Assembly (NCBI RefSeq): GCF_044762855.1
Contig: NZ_JBIWFB010000006.1
Location: 186,001 to 250,000, forward strand
Source of the DNA: Psychrobacillus sp044762855
GTDB lineage: Bacteria; Bacillota; Bacilli; Bacillales_A; Planococcaceae
DNA: 64,000 nucleotides
Reading direction: 5' to 3'
Made by a program: the position numbers and the translations under genes
Part shown: positions 51,255-59,803 of the stretch, one piece after another
How positions within the stretch are numbered: position 1 is the first letter of the stretch
Layout: each line of letters starts with the position of its first letter
The notes under the pieces: generated by a model
What the model saw: only the letters and a program-made list of their open reading frames with translations
Database searches by the model: none
What the model was told of the DNA's origin: nothing

Positions 51255-51914
51255 ATGAAGCAGGAGAAAGCAATCATTGTATTTAGTGGAGGCCAAGACA
51301 GCACAACTTGTCTGTTTTGGGCAAAAGAACGTTTTAGAGAGATAGAGGCAGTGACTTTTGATTATGGTCAAAGGCATCATCTTGAAATTGAGTGCGCAAA
51401 AGCGATAACGGAGGAGCTTGGTATCAAGCATCATATTCTGGATATGTCTCTTTTGAATCAGCTTGCACCGAATGCATTAACTCGAGATGACATAGAGGTA
51501 GAAGATGGTGAAGAAGGTGGATTGCCATCGACTTTTGTACCCGGACGGAATATGCTCTTTCTTTCATTTGCAGGAGTTTTAGCGAGCCAAGTAGGAGCCA
51601 AGCATATTGTGACTGGTGTTTGTGAAACCGATTTTAGCGGATATCCCGATTGCCGAGATATCTTTGTTAAATCTTTGAATGTAACGATAAATTTAGCGAT
51701 GGACGATACTTTTGTGCTGGATACTCCGCTCATGTGGCTTAACAAGGCGCAAACATGGGAACTTGCGGATGAGCTTGGAGCACTTGAGTTTGTTCGAGAA
51801 AAAACGTTGACCTGCTATAACGGTGTAATAGCGGATGGTTGTGGGGAATGTCCAGCTTGTAAACTGCGAAAAAGAGGGCTTGATGAGTATTTAAGCTATA
51901 AAAAGGAGTCCTAG
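51255..51914 (+). CDS. queC: 7-cyano-7-deazaguanine synthase
   Basis: 219 residues from ATG 51255 behind aaggagtttt. PP-loop FSGGQDSTTC, FVPGRNMLFLSFAG, and a zinc-binding cysteine set at the end (CYNGVIADGCGECPAC). It converts carboxy-deazaguanine and ammonia to preQ0 with ATP. First gene of queC-queD-queE-transporter. Confidence 0.95.
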   Translation: MKQEKAIIVFSGGQDSTTCLFWAKERFREIEAVTFDYGQRHHLEIECAKAITEELGIKHHILDMSLLNQLAPNALTRDDIEVEDGEEGGLPSTFVPGRNMLFLSFAGVLASQVGAKHIVTGVCETDFSGYPDCRDIFVKSLNVTINLAMDDTFVLDTPLMWLNKAQTWELADELGALEFVREKTLTCYNGVIADGCGECPACKLRKRGLDEYLSYKKES

Positions 51915-51917
51915 GGC

Positions 51918-52391
51918 ATGAGCGATTTTAGAATTGTCGATAGACTCCAAAAAATAGAGGAAGATATCCAAAGTAGTCAATTAAAGTATCATGCCAAGCG
52001 AGTTTTAGTGAGCAAGGAGTTCACCTTTGATGCAGCTCACCATTTACACAACTATGAAGGGAAATGTAAAAATCTGCACGGTCATACTTATCGTGCTGTA
52101 TTAGGTGTGAGTGGATACACGGATTCCCGAGGCCTTGTGATTGATTTTGGCGATATAAAAGAAATATGGAAACAAAAAATAGAGATTTATTTGGATCATC
52201 GTTACTTAAACGAAACGCTTCCACCAATGAATACGACTGCGGAAAATATTGTTGTCTGGATATACGAGAAGTTGAGTGAATCATTGCTAGAAGAACAACG
52301 ATATAACGGAGCACGAGTAGAATTTATCAGGCTGTATGAAACTCCGACAAGCTATGCCGAAGCAAGACGGGAGTGGATGGAAGTTGAGTAA
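51918..52391 (+). CDS. queD: 6-carboxy-5,6,7,8-tetrahydropterin synthase
   Basis: 157 residues. Zinc histidines in FDAAHHLHNYEGKC and NLHGHTYR, catalytic-site DHRYLNE and the C-terminal ETPTSYAEA. It makes carboxytetrahydropterin from dihydroneopterin triphosphate. Starts three bases after queC. Confidence 0.95.
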   Translation: MSDFRIVDRLQKIEEDIQSSQLKYHAKRVLVSKEFTFDAAHHLHNYEGKCKNLHGHTYRAVLGVSGYTDSRGLVIDFGDIKEIWKQKIEIYLDHRYLNETLPPMNTTAENIVVWIYEKLSESLLEEQRYNGARVEFIRLYETPTSYAEARREWMEVE

Positions 52392-53112
52392 AGTACCCGT
52401 GATGGAGATTTTTGGTCCAACTATTCAAGGTGAGGGAATGGTAGTGGGACAAAAGACGATGTTTGTTCGGACTGCTGGCTGTGACTATTCTTGTTCCTGG
52501 TGTGATTCTTCATTTACATGGGATGGAAGCGGCAAGCATTTAATTGCACAAATGACTGCAGAAGAGATTTGGGCTGAGTTAAAGCGTATTGGAGGAAACG
52601 GTTTTTCATTTGTTACCATTTCAGGTGGAAATCCAGTTCTTCTTCGAAATTTGGATGCACTTATTGCCCTTTTAAAAGAAAATAACATAAAAATCGGAGT
52701 AGAGACACAAGGGAGTAAATGGCAGGAATGGCTTTATGAAATTGATGAACTGACGATTTCACCAAAGCCACCAAGTTCCGGAATGATAACGGACTTTTCT
52801 ATTCTTTCTTCTATCATCGACAAACTTAAAAATCGAAACAGCGAGCAGCATATTTCTCTTAAAATAGTCGTTTTCAATCAAGAAGATTATGAGTATGCCA
52901 AGCAAGTCCACCTTCGATATCCGACAATACCTTTCTATCTACAAGTTGGTAATGACGATATTACAACGACGGACAATCCCCAGCTTATCAGCCATTTATT
53001 AGATAAATATCAACAGCTGATTGACCGGGTCATTGCAGATGAAGAATTAAGGGATGTCAAAGTACTACCCCAGCTTCACACCCTCATTTGGGGAAATAAA
53101 AGAGGCGTATAG
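52384..53112 (+). CDS. queE: 7-carboxy-7-deazaguanine synthase (radical SAM)
   Basis: 242 residues from the TTG at 52384, which gives the family start MSKVPVMEIFGPTIQGEG and overlaps queD by eight bases; an in-frame ATG at 52336 would add 16 unrelated residues. Radical SAM cysteines in AGCDYSCSWCDSSF (CX3CX2C). Makes carboxy-deazaguanine from carboxytetrahydropterin. Confidence 0.93.
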   Translation: MSKVPVMEIFGPTIQGEGMVVGQKTMFVRTAGCDYSCSWCDSSFTWDGSGKHLIAQMTAEEIWAELKRIGGNGFSFVTISGGNPVLLRNLDALIALLKENNIKIGVETQGSKWQEWLYEIDELTISPKPPSSGMITDFSILSSIIDKLKNRNSEQHISLKIVVFNQEDYEYAKQVHLRYPTIPFYLQVGNDDITTTDNPQLISHLLDKYQQLIDRVIADEELRDVKVLPQLHTLIWGNKRGV

Positions 53113-53140
53113 CCTTAAAAATTACTTGAGGAGTAACATC

Positions 53141-53680
53141 ATGAGAATATTATTTTATTTATTATCTATCGTCACGGCTAACGTGGTAACGGCAGCATTT
53201 GCGCCATTGCAGCTTGGCGTGTTTATCGTCCCTATGGGAACGCTTTTGATCGGTGCAACTTTCATTTTCCGAGATCTTGTTCAAAACAAATATGGAAGAG
53301 CTAAGACGTATGTATTTATTATTATAGCTTTGGGCTTATCCGCACTAGTTTCATTCATGCTCGGCGACACATTATTAATCGTGGTGGCATCTGCGCTGTC
53401 GTTTGTTGTTGCTGAAACTGCTGATACCGAGATTTATACAAGGCTGAAACTGCCAATGGCTTGGCGTGTGTTTTATAGCGGAATTGTCGGAGGATTTCTA
53501 GACTCTGTCATTTTCGTCATAATTGGTTTAAGTCCCCTGGGTGCCAATTTTCTTCCTTGGGAAGCCGTGCCTTTTGCTATTTTGGGACAAATTATTGTGA
53601 AGACGGTTATTCAAATGTTCGGTGCTTTGGTATTGAACCAAGTTTATGTAAGTAGAAGAAAGCAGCTTGTTTCAGAATAA
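53141..53680 (+). CDS. Queuosine precursor transporter, VUT/YhhQ-like
   Basis: 179 residues from ATG 53141 behind ttgaggagt. About five to six membrane segments; FIFRDLVQNKYGR and WRVFYSGIVGGFLDSVIFVIIGLSP match the VUT (YhhQ) family, which imports preQ0 or preQ1. Its place at the end of the preQ1-controlled que operon supports this. An in-frame start upstream inside queE is not needed. Confidence 0.88.
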   Translation: MRILFYLLSIVTANVVTAAFAPLQLGVFIVPMGTLLIGATFIFRDLVQNKYGRAKTYVFIIIALGLSALVSFMLGDTLLIVVASALSFVVAETADTEIYTRLKLPMAWRVFYSGIVGGFLDSVIFVIIGLSPLGANFLPWEAVPFAILGQIIVKTVIQMFGALVLNQVYVSRRKQLVSE

Positions 53681-53702
53681 ATCGAATTACTAATGAGAAA
53701 AT

Positions 53703-53746
53703 AGCCCTCCAATCAATCGAGTGTTTTCGATAGAGTGGAGGGCTTT
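53703..53746 (+). terminator. Terminator of the que operon
   Basis: Stem agccctcca / tggagggct with a long loop followed by TTTCC; also usable on the minus strand for the convergent small gene. Confidence 0.75.
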
Positions 53747-53762
53747 CCTATTTTACGTGAAA

Positions 53763-54092
53763 TTATTTAGAAAAATAACCTGTAAATATCTTATAAGAAA
53801 GAAGCGCACCTATTAGAATAAGGGCTCTTTTGAAATTTTTCCCGGAAATCCGTTTTTCTTTATCTTTATCTTTATCTTTATCTTCATTTTTATCATGTTC
53901 GTTATTTGCTGCAAGCATCGCTGCAAGTAATATAATGACGGGGGGCATCGTTATCATCATAAACGGTTTGATAGTAGCAGATAAGAAGGGAACCATCATA
54001 TCTTTTTCATCTAGATAGAAATAAGTAAAAATGGCTATAGCTGATGCACTACCTAAACTAATCACAATCCATTTGGCAGTTGAATATTTCAT
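53763..54092 (-). CDS. Small membrane protein with Lys/Asp repeat, unknown function
   Basis: 109 residues. A first hydrophobic helix (about residues 8-25), a second (about 45-63), then a charged DKDKDKDKEK stretch coded by a hexanucleotide repeat, and a third hydrophobic segment (about 90-105). RBS: aaggaggattcaaca before ATG. No family recognised. Confidence 0.65.
   Translation of the reverse strand: MKYSTAKWIVISLGSASAIAIFTYFYLDEKDMMVPFLSATIKPFMMITMPPVIILLAAMLAANNEHDKNEDKDKDKDKEKRISGKNFKRALILIGALLSYKIFTGYFSK
53857..53886. repeat. Hexanucleotide microsatellite in coding sequence
   Basis: Four exact copies of TCTTTA followed by TCTTCA. On the coding (minus) strand it reads GAT AAA repeats (Asp-Lys). 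Copy-number change would keep the frame. Confidence 0.85.
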
Positions 54093-54115
54093 TGTTGAAT
54101 CCTCCTTTAAAAAAC

Positions 54116-54159
54116 GTCCCTGTGTAAGAAAAATTCAGAATTTTTTCTTACACAGGGTC
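54116..54159. repeat. Long palindromic repeat, copy 3
   Basis: Same family as 44575-44623 and 45670-45716: GTCCCTGTGTAAGAAAAATT... and its near complement, with a short AG-centred loop, one extra T in the right arm and one mismatch. It lies between two minus-strand genes. Confidence 0.85.
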
Positions 54160-54176
54160 ATTAATTGGATCATCAA

Positions 54177-55052
54177 TCAGGCTCCAAATCTTTTCCTGTA
54201 ACCGCACTTCCTACACATTTCTTCCACAGCTTCTCTTCTAGAAAAGCCATCATACAAATTATTGGCTCTTTCTCCTTCAATAATTTCTGAGAAAGGCTTG
54301 TCATTAATATTTCCAAGGTCGATTACACCCTCTCCGTCCAAACAGCAAGGTACGACCGTGCCATCGACAAGAATAGCTGCTTGGCTACGAAGGGCATGAC
54401 AAAATCCTTTTCCATCATCTTCAGGGGCAAGTAGACTTGGCCATTGGAATTCATGGTCTTGGTTAATATAAATGCGATCTGCAATTTTAACTCCACTACC
54501 AGGTACTACTTTTTCTTCAATTTTGTAATCTAAGTTGAATTCTTTTTCTAGGATATCTAACGTTTCTTGGTTTTTTCTCTTTTGTTCGCTTGTTGCATGA
54601 ACCGGGTCTAAATTCCATAAACGGAAGGAGATAAGGACCCCTTGTGCCGCTGCTTCTTTTGCAAACGATAGGATTTCAGCTAAGTATCCTTCACGGTCGG
54701 TGGAGCCTTCATGCCCATCAAAACTATGGAGGGAGAAGTTCATTTGTCGTAGCGCCGGTTTACCTAACAGTTTATGTCTATTCTTTTTAAGAAGTGTCCC
54801 GTTTGTTGTTATATTTACTTTAAATCCTTTAGCATGAGCAGCATCTAGTAACTGATCGACTCTCGGATGGAGAAGGGGTTCTCCTTTCACATGTAGATAA
54901 ATATATTTCGTATGTGGCTTGATCTGATCAAGTATTTCGTTAAACTTATCTACTTTTAGAATATTTGCCTTTCTCGCGGTCGGAGGACAGAAGCTACAAG
55001 CAAGATTACATACACTTGTGATTTCAATATACATTTTCTTAAATGTTTTCAA
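54177..55052 (-). CDS. Radical SAM/SPASM-domain protein
   Basis: 291 residues from a TTG behind aatggtgaat. Radical SAM cluster ITSVCNLACSFCPP (CX3CX2C), then TTNGTLLKKNRHKLL, and a C-terminal SPASM-type cysteine set (CHALRSQAAILVDGTVVPCCLDGEG, then CRKCGYRKRFG) holding a second iron-sulfur cluster. SPASM enzymes modify peptides or cofactors. No precursor peptide is evident next to it; the small gene at 55258 is on the other strand. Substrate unknown. Confidence 0.87.
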   Translation of the reverse strand: MKTFKKMYIEITSVCNLACSFCPPTARKANILKVDKFNEILDQIKPHTKYIYLHVKGEPLLHPRVDQLLDAAHAKGFKVNITTNGTLLKKNRHKLLGKPALRQMNFSLHSFDGHEGSTDREGYLAEILSFAKEAAAQGVLISFRLWNLDPVHATSEQKRKNQETLDILEKEFNLDYKIEEKVVPGSGVKIADRIYINQDHEFQWPSLLAPEDDGKGFCHALRSQAAILVDGTVVPCCLDGEGVIDLGNINDKPFSEIIEGERANNLYDGFSRREAVEEMCRKCGYRKRFGA

Positions 55053-55257
55053 CGTTTATTCACCATTCCAGTTCATATATTATAAAATGACTATACTCAT
55101 TCTAACAGAATTACATGCTTTATTGTGAAGTTTACCAATAGGTGAAATATCCATGCTAAAAGTTATCCATTTATAGTATGTTGATTTTCTAAATTTCGCA
55201 TAGTATTATTGTTCCATATTAAAGAGTACGAAGATTTTGAGTGACGGAGGTTAAGAA

Positions 55258-55569
55258 TTGATTGAAGTAATAACAATAGTAAACTTGGTAGTAGAAGTAG
55301 CAGATTCGAAAGATTATCAAAAAGAAGTCGAACAAGTACTGCGGACTAATACTTCGAACATTCAACATATGGAGACAATTAGTATATCGCCTATTAGTGA
55401 TAATTTAAAAGCAAGCGCAATGGCTAAATATAGAGTATTGATTGAGGAAAGAAAAGAAAATAAGTTTCTAGATGACTATGTTGGTCTCGTGTTACCAATG
55501 TTTTATAAGTATCCTAGTGCAATGCCATTGAGTAATCAAATTTACAAAATATCGCGCATCGAAGGATAA
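55258..55569 (+). CDS. Hypothetical protein, 103 residues
   Basis: Starts at TTG six bases after gacggaggtt and ends just before a strong terminator, so it is a well-formed single-gene unit. The N-terminal half alternates hydrophobic and charged residues like a beta strand-helix protein (IEVITIVNLVVEVADSKD). No cysteine, no signal peptide. Family not recognised. Confidence 0.65.
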   Translation: MIEVITIVNLVVEVADSKDYQKEVEQVLRTNTSNIQHMETISISPISDNLKASAMAKYRVLIEERKENKFLDDYVGLVLPMFYKYPSAMPLSNQIYKISRIEG

Positions 55570-55570
55570 T

Positions 55571-55611
55571 ATAAGCCCCCATTTGAATTGCAACTCAAAT
55601 GGGGGCTTATA
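55571..55611 (+). terminator. Terminator between convergent genes
   Basis: Perfect 16-bp stem (ataagcccccatttga / tcaaatgggggcttat) with a 9-base loop; serves the small gene at 55258 and possibly the minus-strand operon ending at 55621. Confidence 0.88.
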
Positions 55612-55620
55612 TGTCGTTTT

Positions 55621-56796
55621 TTATTTTTCGACAATCTTTCCATCGAAAGCTGCTTTATAAATCGCAAAAATATCATCTTTTTGTAAAGGCATCGGGCTAC
55701 GTGCTAAAATGCGTTTTTGTTCGGTGGCATCCTTCGTTAAGCTTTCTAGTGCATCTTCAGTAATGTTAAAGCCTTTTAAAGTGGATGGAATGTTCACATC
55801 TTCTACTAAACGTTTTAGTTCCGTAACACATTTATAAGAAGCTTCTTCTTGTGAAAGATTTGCTGAGCTAAAGCCCATCGCATCGTAAATATCTTTCATA
55901 CGCTTTTCACAGCTTTGGCGAATATAACCCATTACATACGGAAGTAAGACGGCGTTTGAGTCTCCGTGTGCAATGTGGAATTGACCACCTAGCGGATAAG
56001 CTAATGCATGAACTCCGGCAACCCCAGCATTGAAGAATGCAAGACCGGCCAAGTAGCTTCCATAGCTCATATCTGTACGAGCTTGTTTGTCTTCACCGTT
56101 TGATACAGCAGTGCGGATGGCATTACTGATTAGGCGAATTGCTTGTAAAGCAAGTGCATCAGAAACAGGGCTAGCATTCTTCGAGATATAAGCTTCCACT
56201 GCATGAGTTAGGGCATCAACACCCGTAGCGGCTGTTACTTTTGGTGGTAAAGAAATTGTCAAGGCAGGATCGACAATCGCCACATCTGCTAATAAGTAAT
56301 CATGTGTTACCACATCTTTAGTTGTCTCCAGCGATAATACAGAGATATTCGTTACTTCTGAGCCGGTCCCGGAAGTAGTAGGGATTAGGATTGTAGGAAG
56401 TCCCTTTTTTGTTACTTTTTTTGTGCCAGTTAAGTTCAAGTAATCCGCCACATTACCTTCATGCGAAGCTAATACACCAGCCAGTTTTGTTAAATCCAAT
56501 GCGCTACCACCGCCGATACCAATCACCATATCAAATTCGTTGTCACGCGTATATGCAACTAGCTTTTCTCCAATTGCTAATGGTGGCTCAGGTACGACGT
56601 CTGTATATACTTCTGCCTGGTAACCAGCATTTTCCAAAGGTTCTACGACTTTATTAGTTAACCCGATATCTTTTAAGAATGGGTCAGTAACTACAAGAAT
56701 TTTATTCACGTTAAAGCGATTTACTTCATCCAAGAGGTGAGATAGTGAATCCCAGCCGGTATAACTTATTGGTGTGAATGTAATTTTTTCGGACAT
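55621..56796 (-). CDS. Iron-containing alcohol dehydrogenase
   Basis: 391 residues from ATG 56796, nine bases after aaggag; a GTG at 56805 overlaps that site. Group III ADH motifs: GIGGGSALDLTKLAG (NAD-binding), PTTSGTGSEVT, and metal-ligand region GVDALTHAVEAYIS with HALAYPLGGQFHIAHGDSNAVLLP. It interconverts an alcohol and an aldehyde. The neighbouring aldehyde dehydrogenase and permease point to uptake and oxidation of a hydroxy compound; 4-hydroxybutyrate or a sulfonate alcohol are candidates only. Confidence 0.9.
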   Translation of the reverse strand: MSEKITFTPISYTGWDSLSHLLDEVNRFNVNKILVVTDPFLKDIGLTNKVVEPLENAGYQAEVYTDVVPEPPLAIGEKLVAYTRDNEFDMVIGIGGGSALDLTKLAGVLASHEGNVADYLNLTGTKKVTKKGLPTILIPTTSGTGSEVTNISVLSLETTKDVVTHDYLLADVAIVDPALTISLPPKVTAATGVDALTHAVEAYISKNASPVSDALALQAIRLISNAIRTAVSNGEDKQARTDMSYGSYLAGLAFFNAGVAGVHALAYPLGGQFHIAHGDSNAVLLPYVMGYIRQSCEKRMKDIYDAMGFSSANLSQEEASYKCVTELKRLVEDVNIPSTLKGFNITEDALESLTKDATEQKRILARSPMPLQKDDIFAIYKAAFDGKIVEK

Positions 56797-56808
56797 GCTG
56801 TTCACTCC

Positions 56809-58230
56809 TTAATTGTGATTCCAAACGACCAATTTTGTTTCTGTCATTTCATGAATTGCGTATTTTAAACCTTCTTTACCTGTTCCACTTTCTTTCACAC
56901 CGCCATACGGCATTTGGTCTACACGGTATGTCGGAATATCATTAATCAAGACACCGCCAACTTCTAATTGTTTTGAAGCTTTGAATGCAGTTTGAATGTC
57001 GTTCGTAAAAATTCCCGCTTGAAGACCGTAGTTTGAATCATTGATCGCTTCAATTCCTTCTTCAATAGAAGAAATACGGTTAACTACGACGATTGGGGCA
57101 AATACTTCCTGACAAGATACTTTTAAAGTAGGGGATACATTCGTTAAAATAGTTGGCATGAAAACCCCATTCTCGATTTTTCCGCCTGTTATTATTTCCG
57201 CTCCATTTTGAACCGCTTCTTGTACCCATTCTAGGGCACGATCTTGTTCACCAGGATGAATCATCGCAGAGACATCCGTTGTTTCTTCGAGTGGATCACC
57301 AATTACTAAATCCTTTGTAGCTTTAGCAAATTGTTCAATAAAATCATCAAATAATTCCTCCATTACATACGAACGTTGTAAGGAAATACAAACTTGCCCT
57401 TGATTGGAGAAAGCACCTGTGACACATTTCGGTACGATTTGAGATAAATCAACATCTTTGTCGATAATTAACCCAGCATTTGACCCTAACTCAAGTGCCA
57501 CTTTTTTCAAACCAGCCTTATTGCGAATGCCGATGCCTACAGCAGGGCTCCCTGTGAACGTAATCATTTTCACTTTATTGCTTTCTACTAAAGCATCGCC
57601 AACTGTTTTACCACTACCTGTAATGACATTGAATGCCCCTTTAGGTAGAGCTGTTTGGTCAATCAATTCAGCTAAAAATAATGCTGAAAGGGGAGTTTGT
57701 GATGCCGGCTTCAATACAATCGTGTTACCGGCAGCAATTGCAGGTCCTACTTTATGAGCAACTAAGTTTTGCGGGAAGTTGAAAGGTGTAATGGCCCCAA
57801 TTACTCCAATCGGCTGTTCAATCGTATAACCAAAACGGTTTGCTCCATTTTTGGCGGCATCCATCGGGATCATTTCACCAGTTAATCGTTTAGCCTCTTC
57901 CGCTGCAAATTTATACGTTTCAATCGTGCGATCAATTTCACCTAATGCATACTTAATCGGTTTCGCAGCTTCTAACGAAATGATTTCTGCCGCTTTTTGA
58001 CGATTGTCGGCAAATAATTGAGCGATATGCTCCAAAATTGCCGCACGTTCATAGGCCGTAAGCTCAGCCATTTGTTTTTTTGCATGATCAGCGACTTCTA
58101 TTGCTTGTTCTACCTCTTCGCGAGTTGCTTGCGGAATACGTGCAATGATTTCTTTTGTATGTGGAGAAGTTAGTTCCACCATTTTTTCAGAAGACTTCCA
58201 TTCACCATTTACATAATATTGCTTGTTCAT
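56809..58230 (-). CDS. NAD(P)-dependent aldehyde dehydrogenase (succinate-semialdehyde-DH-like)
   Basis: 473 residues. ALDH motifs: TPFNFPQNLVAHKVGPAIAAGN (Asn), ITFTGSPAVG, ELGSNAGLI (catalytic Glu) and NQGQVCISLQR (catalytic Cys near residue 282). Closest in style to succinate-semialdehyde and lactaldehyde/glycolaldehyde dehydrogenases. 12 bp before the alcohol dehydrogenase gene, so it probably handles the aldehyde that enzyme makes. RBS: gaaaggatgat. Confidence 0.9.
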   Translation of the reverse strand: MNKQYYVNGEWKSSEKMVELTSPHTKEIIARIPQATREEVEQAIEVADHAKKQMAELTAYERAAILEHIAQLFADNRQKAAEIISLEAAKPIKYALGEIDRTIETYKFAAEEAKRLTGEMIPMDAAKNGANRFGYTIEQPIGVIGAITPFNFPQNLVAHKVGPAIAAGNTIVLKPASQTPLSALFLAELIDQTALPKGAFNVITGSGKTVGDALVESNKVKMITFTGSPAVGIGIRNKAGLKKVALELGSNAGLIIDKDVDLSQIVPKCVTGAFSNQGQVCISLQRSYVMEELFDDFIEQFAKATKDLVIGDPLEETTDVSAMIHPGEQDRALEWVQEAVQNGAEIITGGKIENGVFMPTILTNVSPTLKVSCQEVFAPIVVVNRISSIEEGIEAINDSNYGLQAGIFTNDIQTAFKASKQLEVGGVLINDIPTYRVDQMPYGGVKESGTGKEGLKYAIHEMTETKLVVWNHN

Positions 58231-58247
58231 CGAATCATCCTTTCTTA

Positions 58248-59633
58248 TTATGCTTTTTCTAGCTCTGATTGTTGGTCTTTTGAAAATGTATTATCCACTT
58301 CTCCTTTAAAGAAGTTTTTACCGTAAATTAATAAGCAAAGTAAAATACCTACAGCAAATGCCCATGTAGCTCCTTTAATACAAAGAACAGCAGCAATAAT
58401 CCCTGCAATACCTAAGTCTGTTTGGCTGCGTGCTTCGAGGACACCAACTTTTACACTTACATATCCTTGAATTAACATTGTTAAAGCTAAAGCAACACCT
58501 AAAATAGGTTGTACTAAACTAACAATAGGGAGTAAAAGTAACCCTGTATTCGTACCCCAACGGAATGATCCGATTCCACCGAAGAACGAGTCCATTGCTT
58601 TACGTCCTTTTTTATAGCGCTCAATCATGACTACTTGCATTGCAGTCCAGTTCGGACCACACATTGTAACGTCCGGACCTAAAATACTCATGAAGCTGTT
58701 ACGCAAACCGAAGATTAAATGTGCACGGCTTGGTTGATATTCCAATTTTTCATCTGGACGAGCCGCAGCTCCATCTGCAACTAATACTTTGTTTTGCAAC
58801 ACGTCTCCAAAAAGTACAATATATGCTGCAAAAACAGTAGGTAACCCAGTAATGAACATTAGTAATGGCGGTAAACCTAAACCAAATACAGTGTAATCAT
58901 TCCATAATGTTATAAAATCTGGAGATGAAAATCCCCATTCAATTTTTGGCCAAGCCGCTTCACCGAACAACGGTGCAATAACTACTGCGATAATGATAAC
59001 TGGGAAGATCCCTAACTTGGCTATAGTACCCCAGAAAGGGTTACTTTTTTGGAATGTAGCAAAATGTTTAGAGAATAATAGATAAAAACCAATGCCGATT
59101 GCAATTGTTATTGTCCAAGGGAAATCGTCAAACTTCCCACCTATTTGGAATACAGAAATAACTGCTGCTAAACCTGCACCAAGAATAATCCCTGATTTCA
59201 TAGCTGAAGGAATTAATTGAACTACTTTTGTGGCTAAGCCTGTAGCACCAAGAAAAATTGACAGCAAACCAAGCGTCATCTGGAAGGCGATTAACGAGTG
59301 AACTCGTTCGGGCCCTTCAGGGAACTGCTGACAATACAGCATTATTAAAGGAATTGCTGGTGTAATCCAGCCTGGTACAACCGGATCACCAAGTAAATGG
59401 TGAGTCAAATAGAATAACCCATTTAATATGACAATTGCTAAAGCTACTTCAAATGGCATCCCAAGTAAGGTAACTAATAGTGGAATTGCTGATAAATCAA
59501 CAGCGCACATTAGTAAACCTTGAACATAATCAGGCCACTCAAATCGATAATGAATAAAAGGTAAACGAATTTTAAAAGGTCCTGCCGGTATGTATGGAGC
59601 TTCTTCTCCATATTTCCTATCTTTCCATTTCAT
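58248..59633 (-). CDS. Solute permease, NCS2/SLC23-like
   Basis: 461 residues with about 11-13 membrane segments; soluble N terminus with PYIPAGPFKIRLPF. The repeated GLLMCAVDLSAIPLLVTLLG and LGLPPLLMFITGLPTVF stretches and overall layout resemble xanthine/uracil-type (NCS2) permeases, but the usual purine motif is not obvious, so the substrate is open. First gene of permease-ALDH-ADH; 17 bp before the ALDH gene. Preceded by two LacI-type operator sites. RBS: aaggggagaaa. Confidence 0.75.
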   Translation of the reverse strand: MKWKDRKYGEEAPYIPAGPFKIRLPFIHYRFEWPDYVQGLLMCAVDLSAIPLLVTLLGMPFEVALAIVILNGLFYLTHHLLGDPVVPGWITPAIPLIMLYCQQFPEGPERVHSLIAFQMTLGLLSIFLGATGLATKVVQLIPSAMKSGIILGAGLAAVISVFQIGGKFDDFPWTITIAIGIGFYLLFSKHFATFQKSNPFWGTIAKLGIFPVIIIAVVIAPLFGEAAWPKIEWGFSSPDFITLWNDYTVFGLGLPPLLMFITGLPTVFAAYIVLFGDVLQNKVLVADGAAARPDEKLEYQPSRAHLIFGLRNSFMSILGPDVTMCGPNWTAMQVVMIERYKKGRKAMDSFFGGIGSFRWGTNTGLLLLPIVSLVQPILGVALALTMLIQGYVSVKVGVLEARSQTDLGIAGIIAAVLCIKGATWAFAVGILLCLLIYGKNFFKGEVDNTFSKDQQSELEKA

Positions 59634-59705
59634 AAACTAATTTCTCCCCTTACAATAATATGAAACCCCTTACATAAAAAGATGAATCCATGAAGTAATT
59701 ACGCT

Positions 59706-59765
59706 AAATGAATACGTAACCATTTTTACTGAAAAAAACTCAATGGAATGGTTACGTATTCATTT
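59706..59765. promoter_or_regulatory. Paired LacI-type operators upstream of the permease operon
   Basis: A 19-bp perfect inverted repeat (59706-59724 / 59747-59765). Each arm holds a TGNNTACGTANNCA palindrome (59709-59722 and 59749-59762), centres 40 bases apart. Same core as 61030-61043. Located between lacI and the permease gene; the hairpin could additionally act as a terminator for lacI. Confidence 0.7.
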
Positions 59766-59803
59766 TGAACAAAAAATTAAAACAAACCTTGGAAATGTTT
59801 GTT

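Noticed and set aside
52336..52383. Longer queE start at ATG 52336
   Set aside because: The extra residues are queD read in another frame; the family N terminus begins at TTG 52384.
59709..59722. CcpA (cre) site
   Set aside because: It shares TG...CG...CA with cre boxes but positions 5 and 10 do not fit the cre consensus, and the same core recurs three times around a local LacI-type gene.
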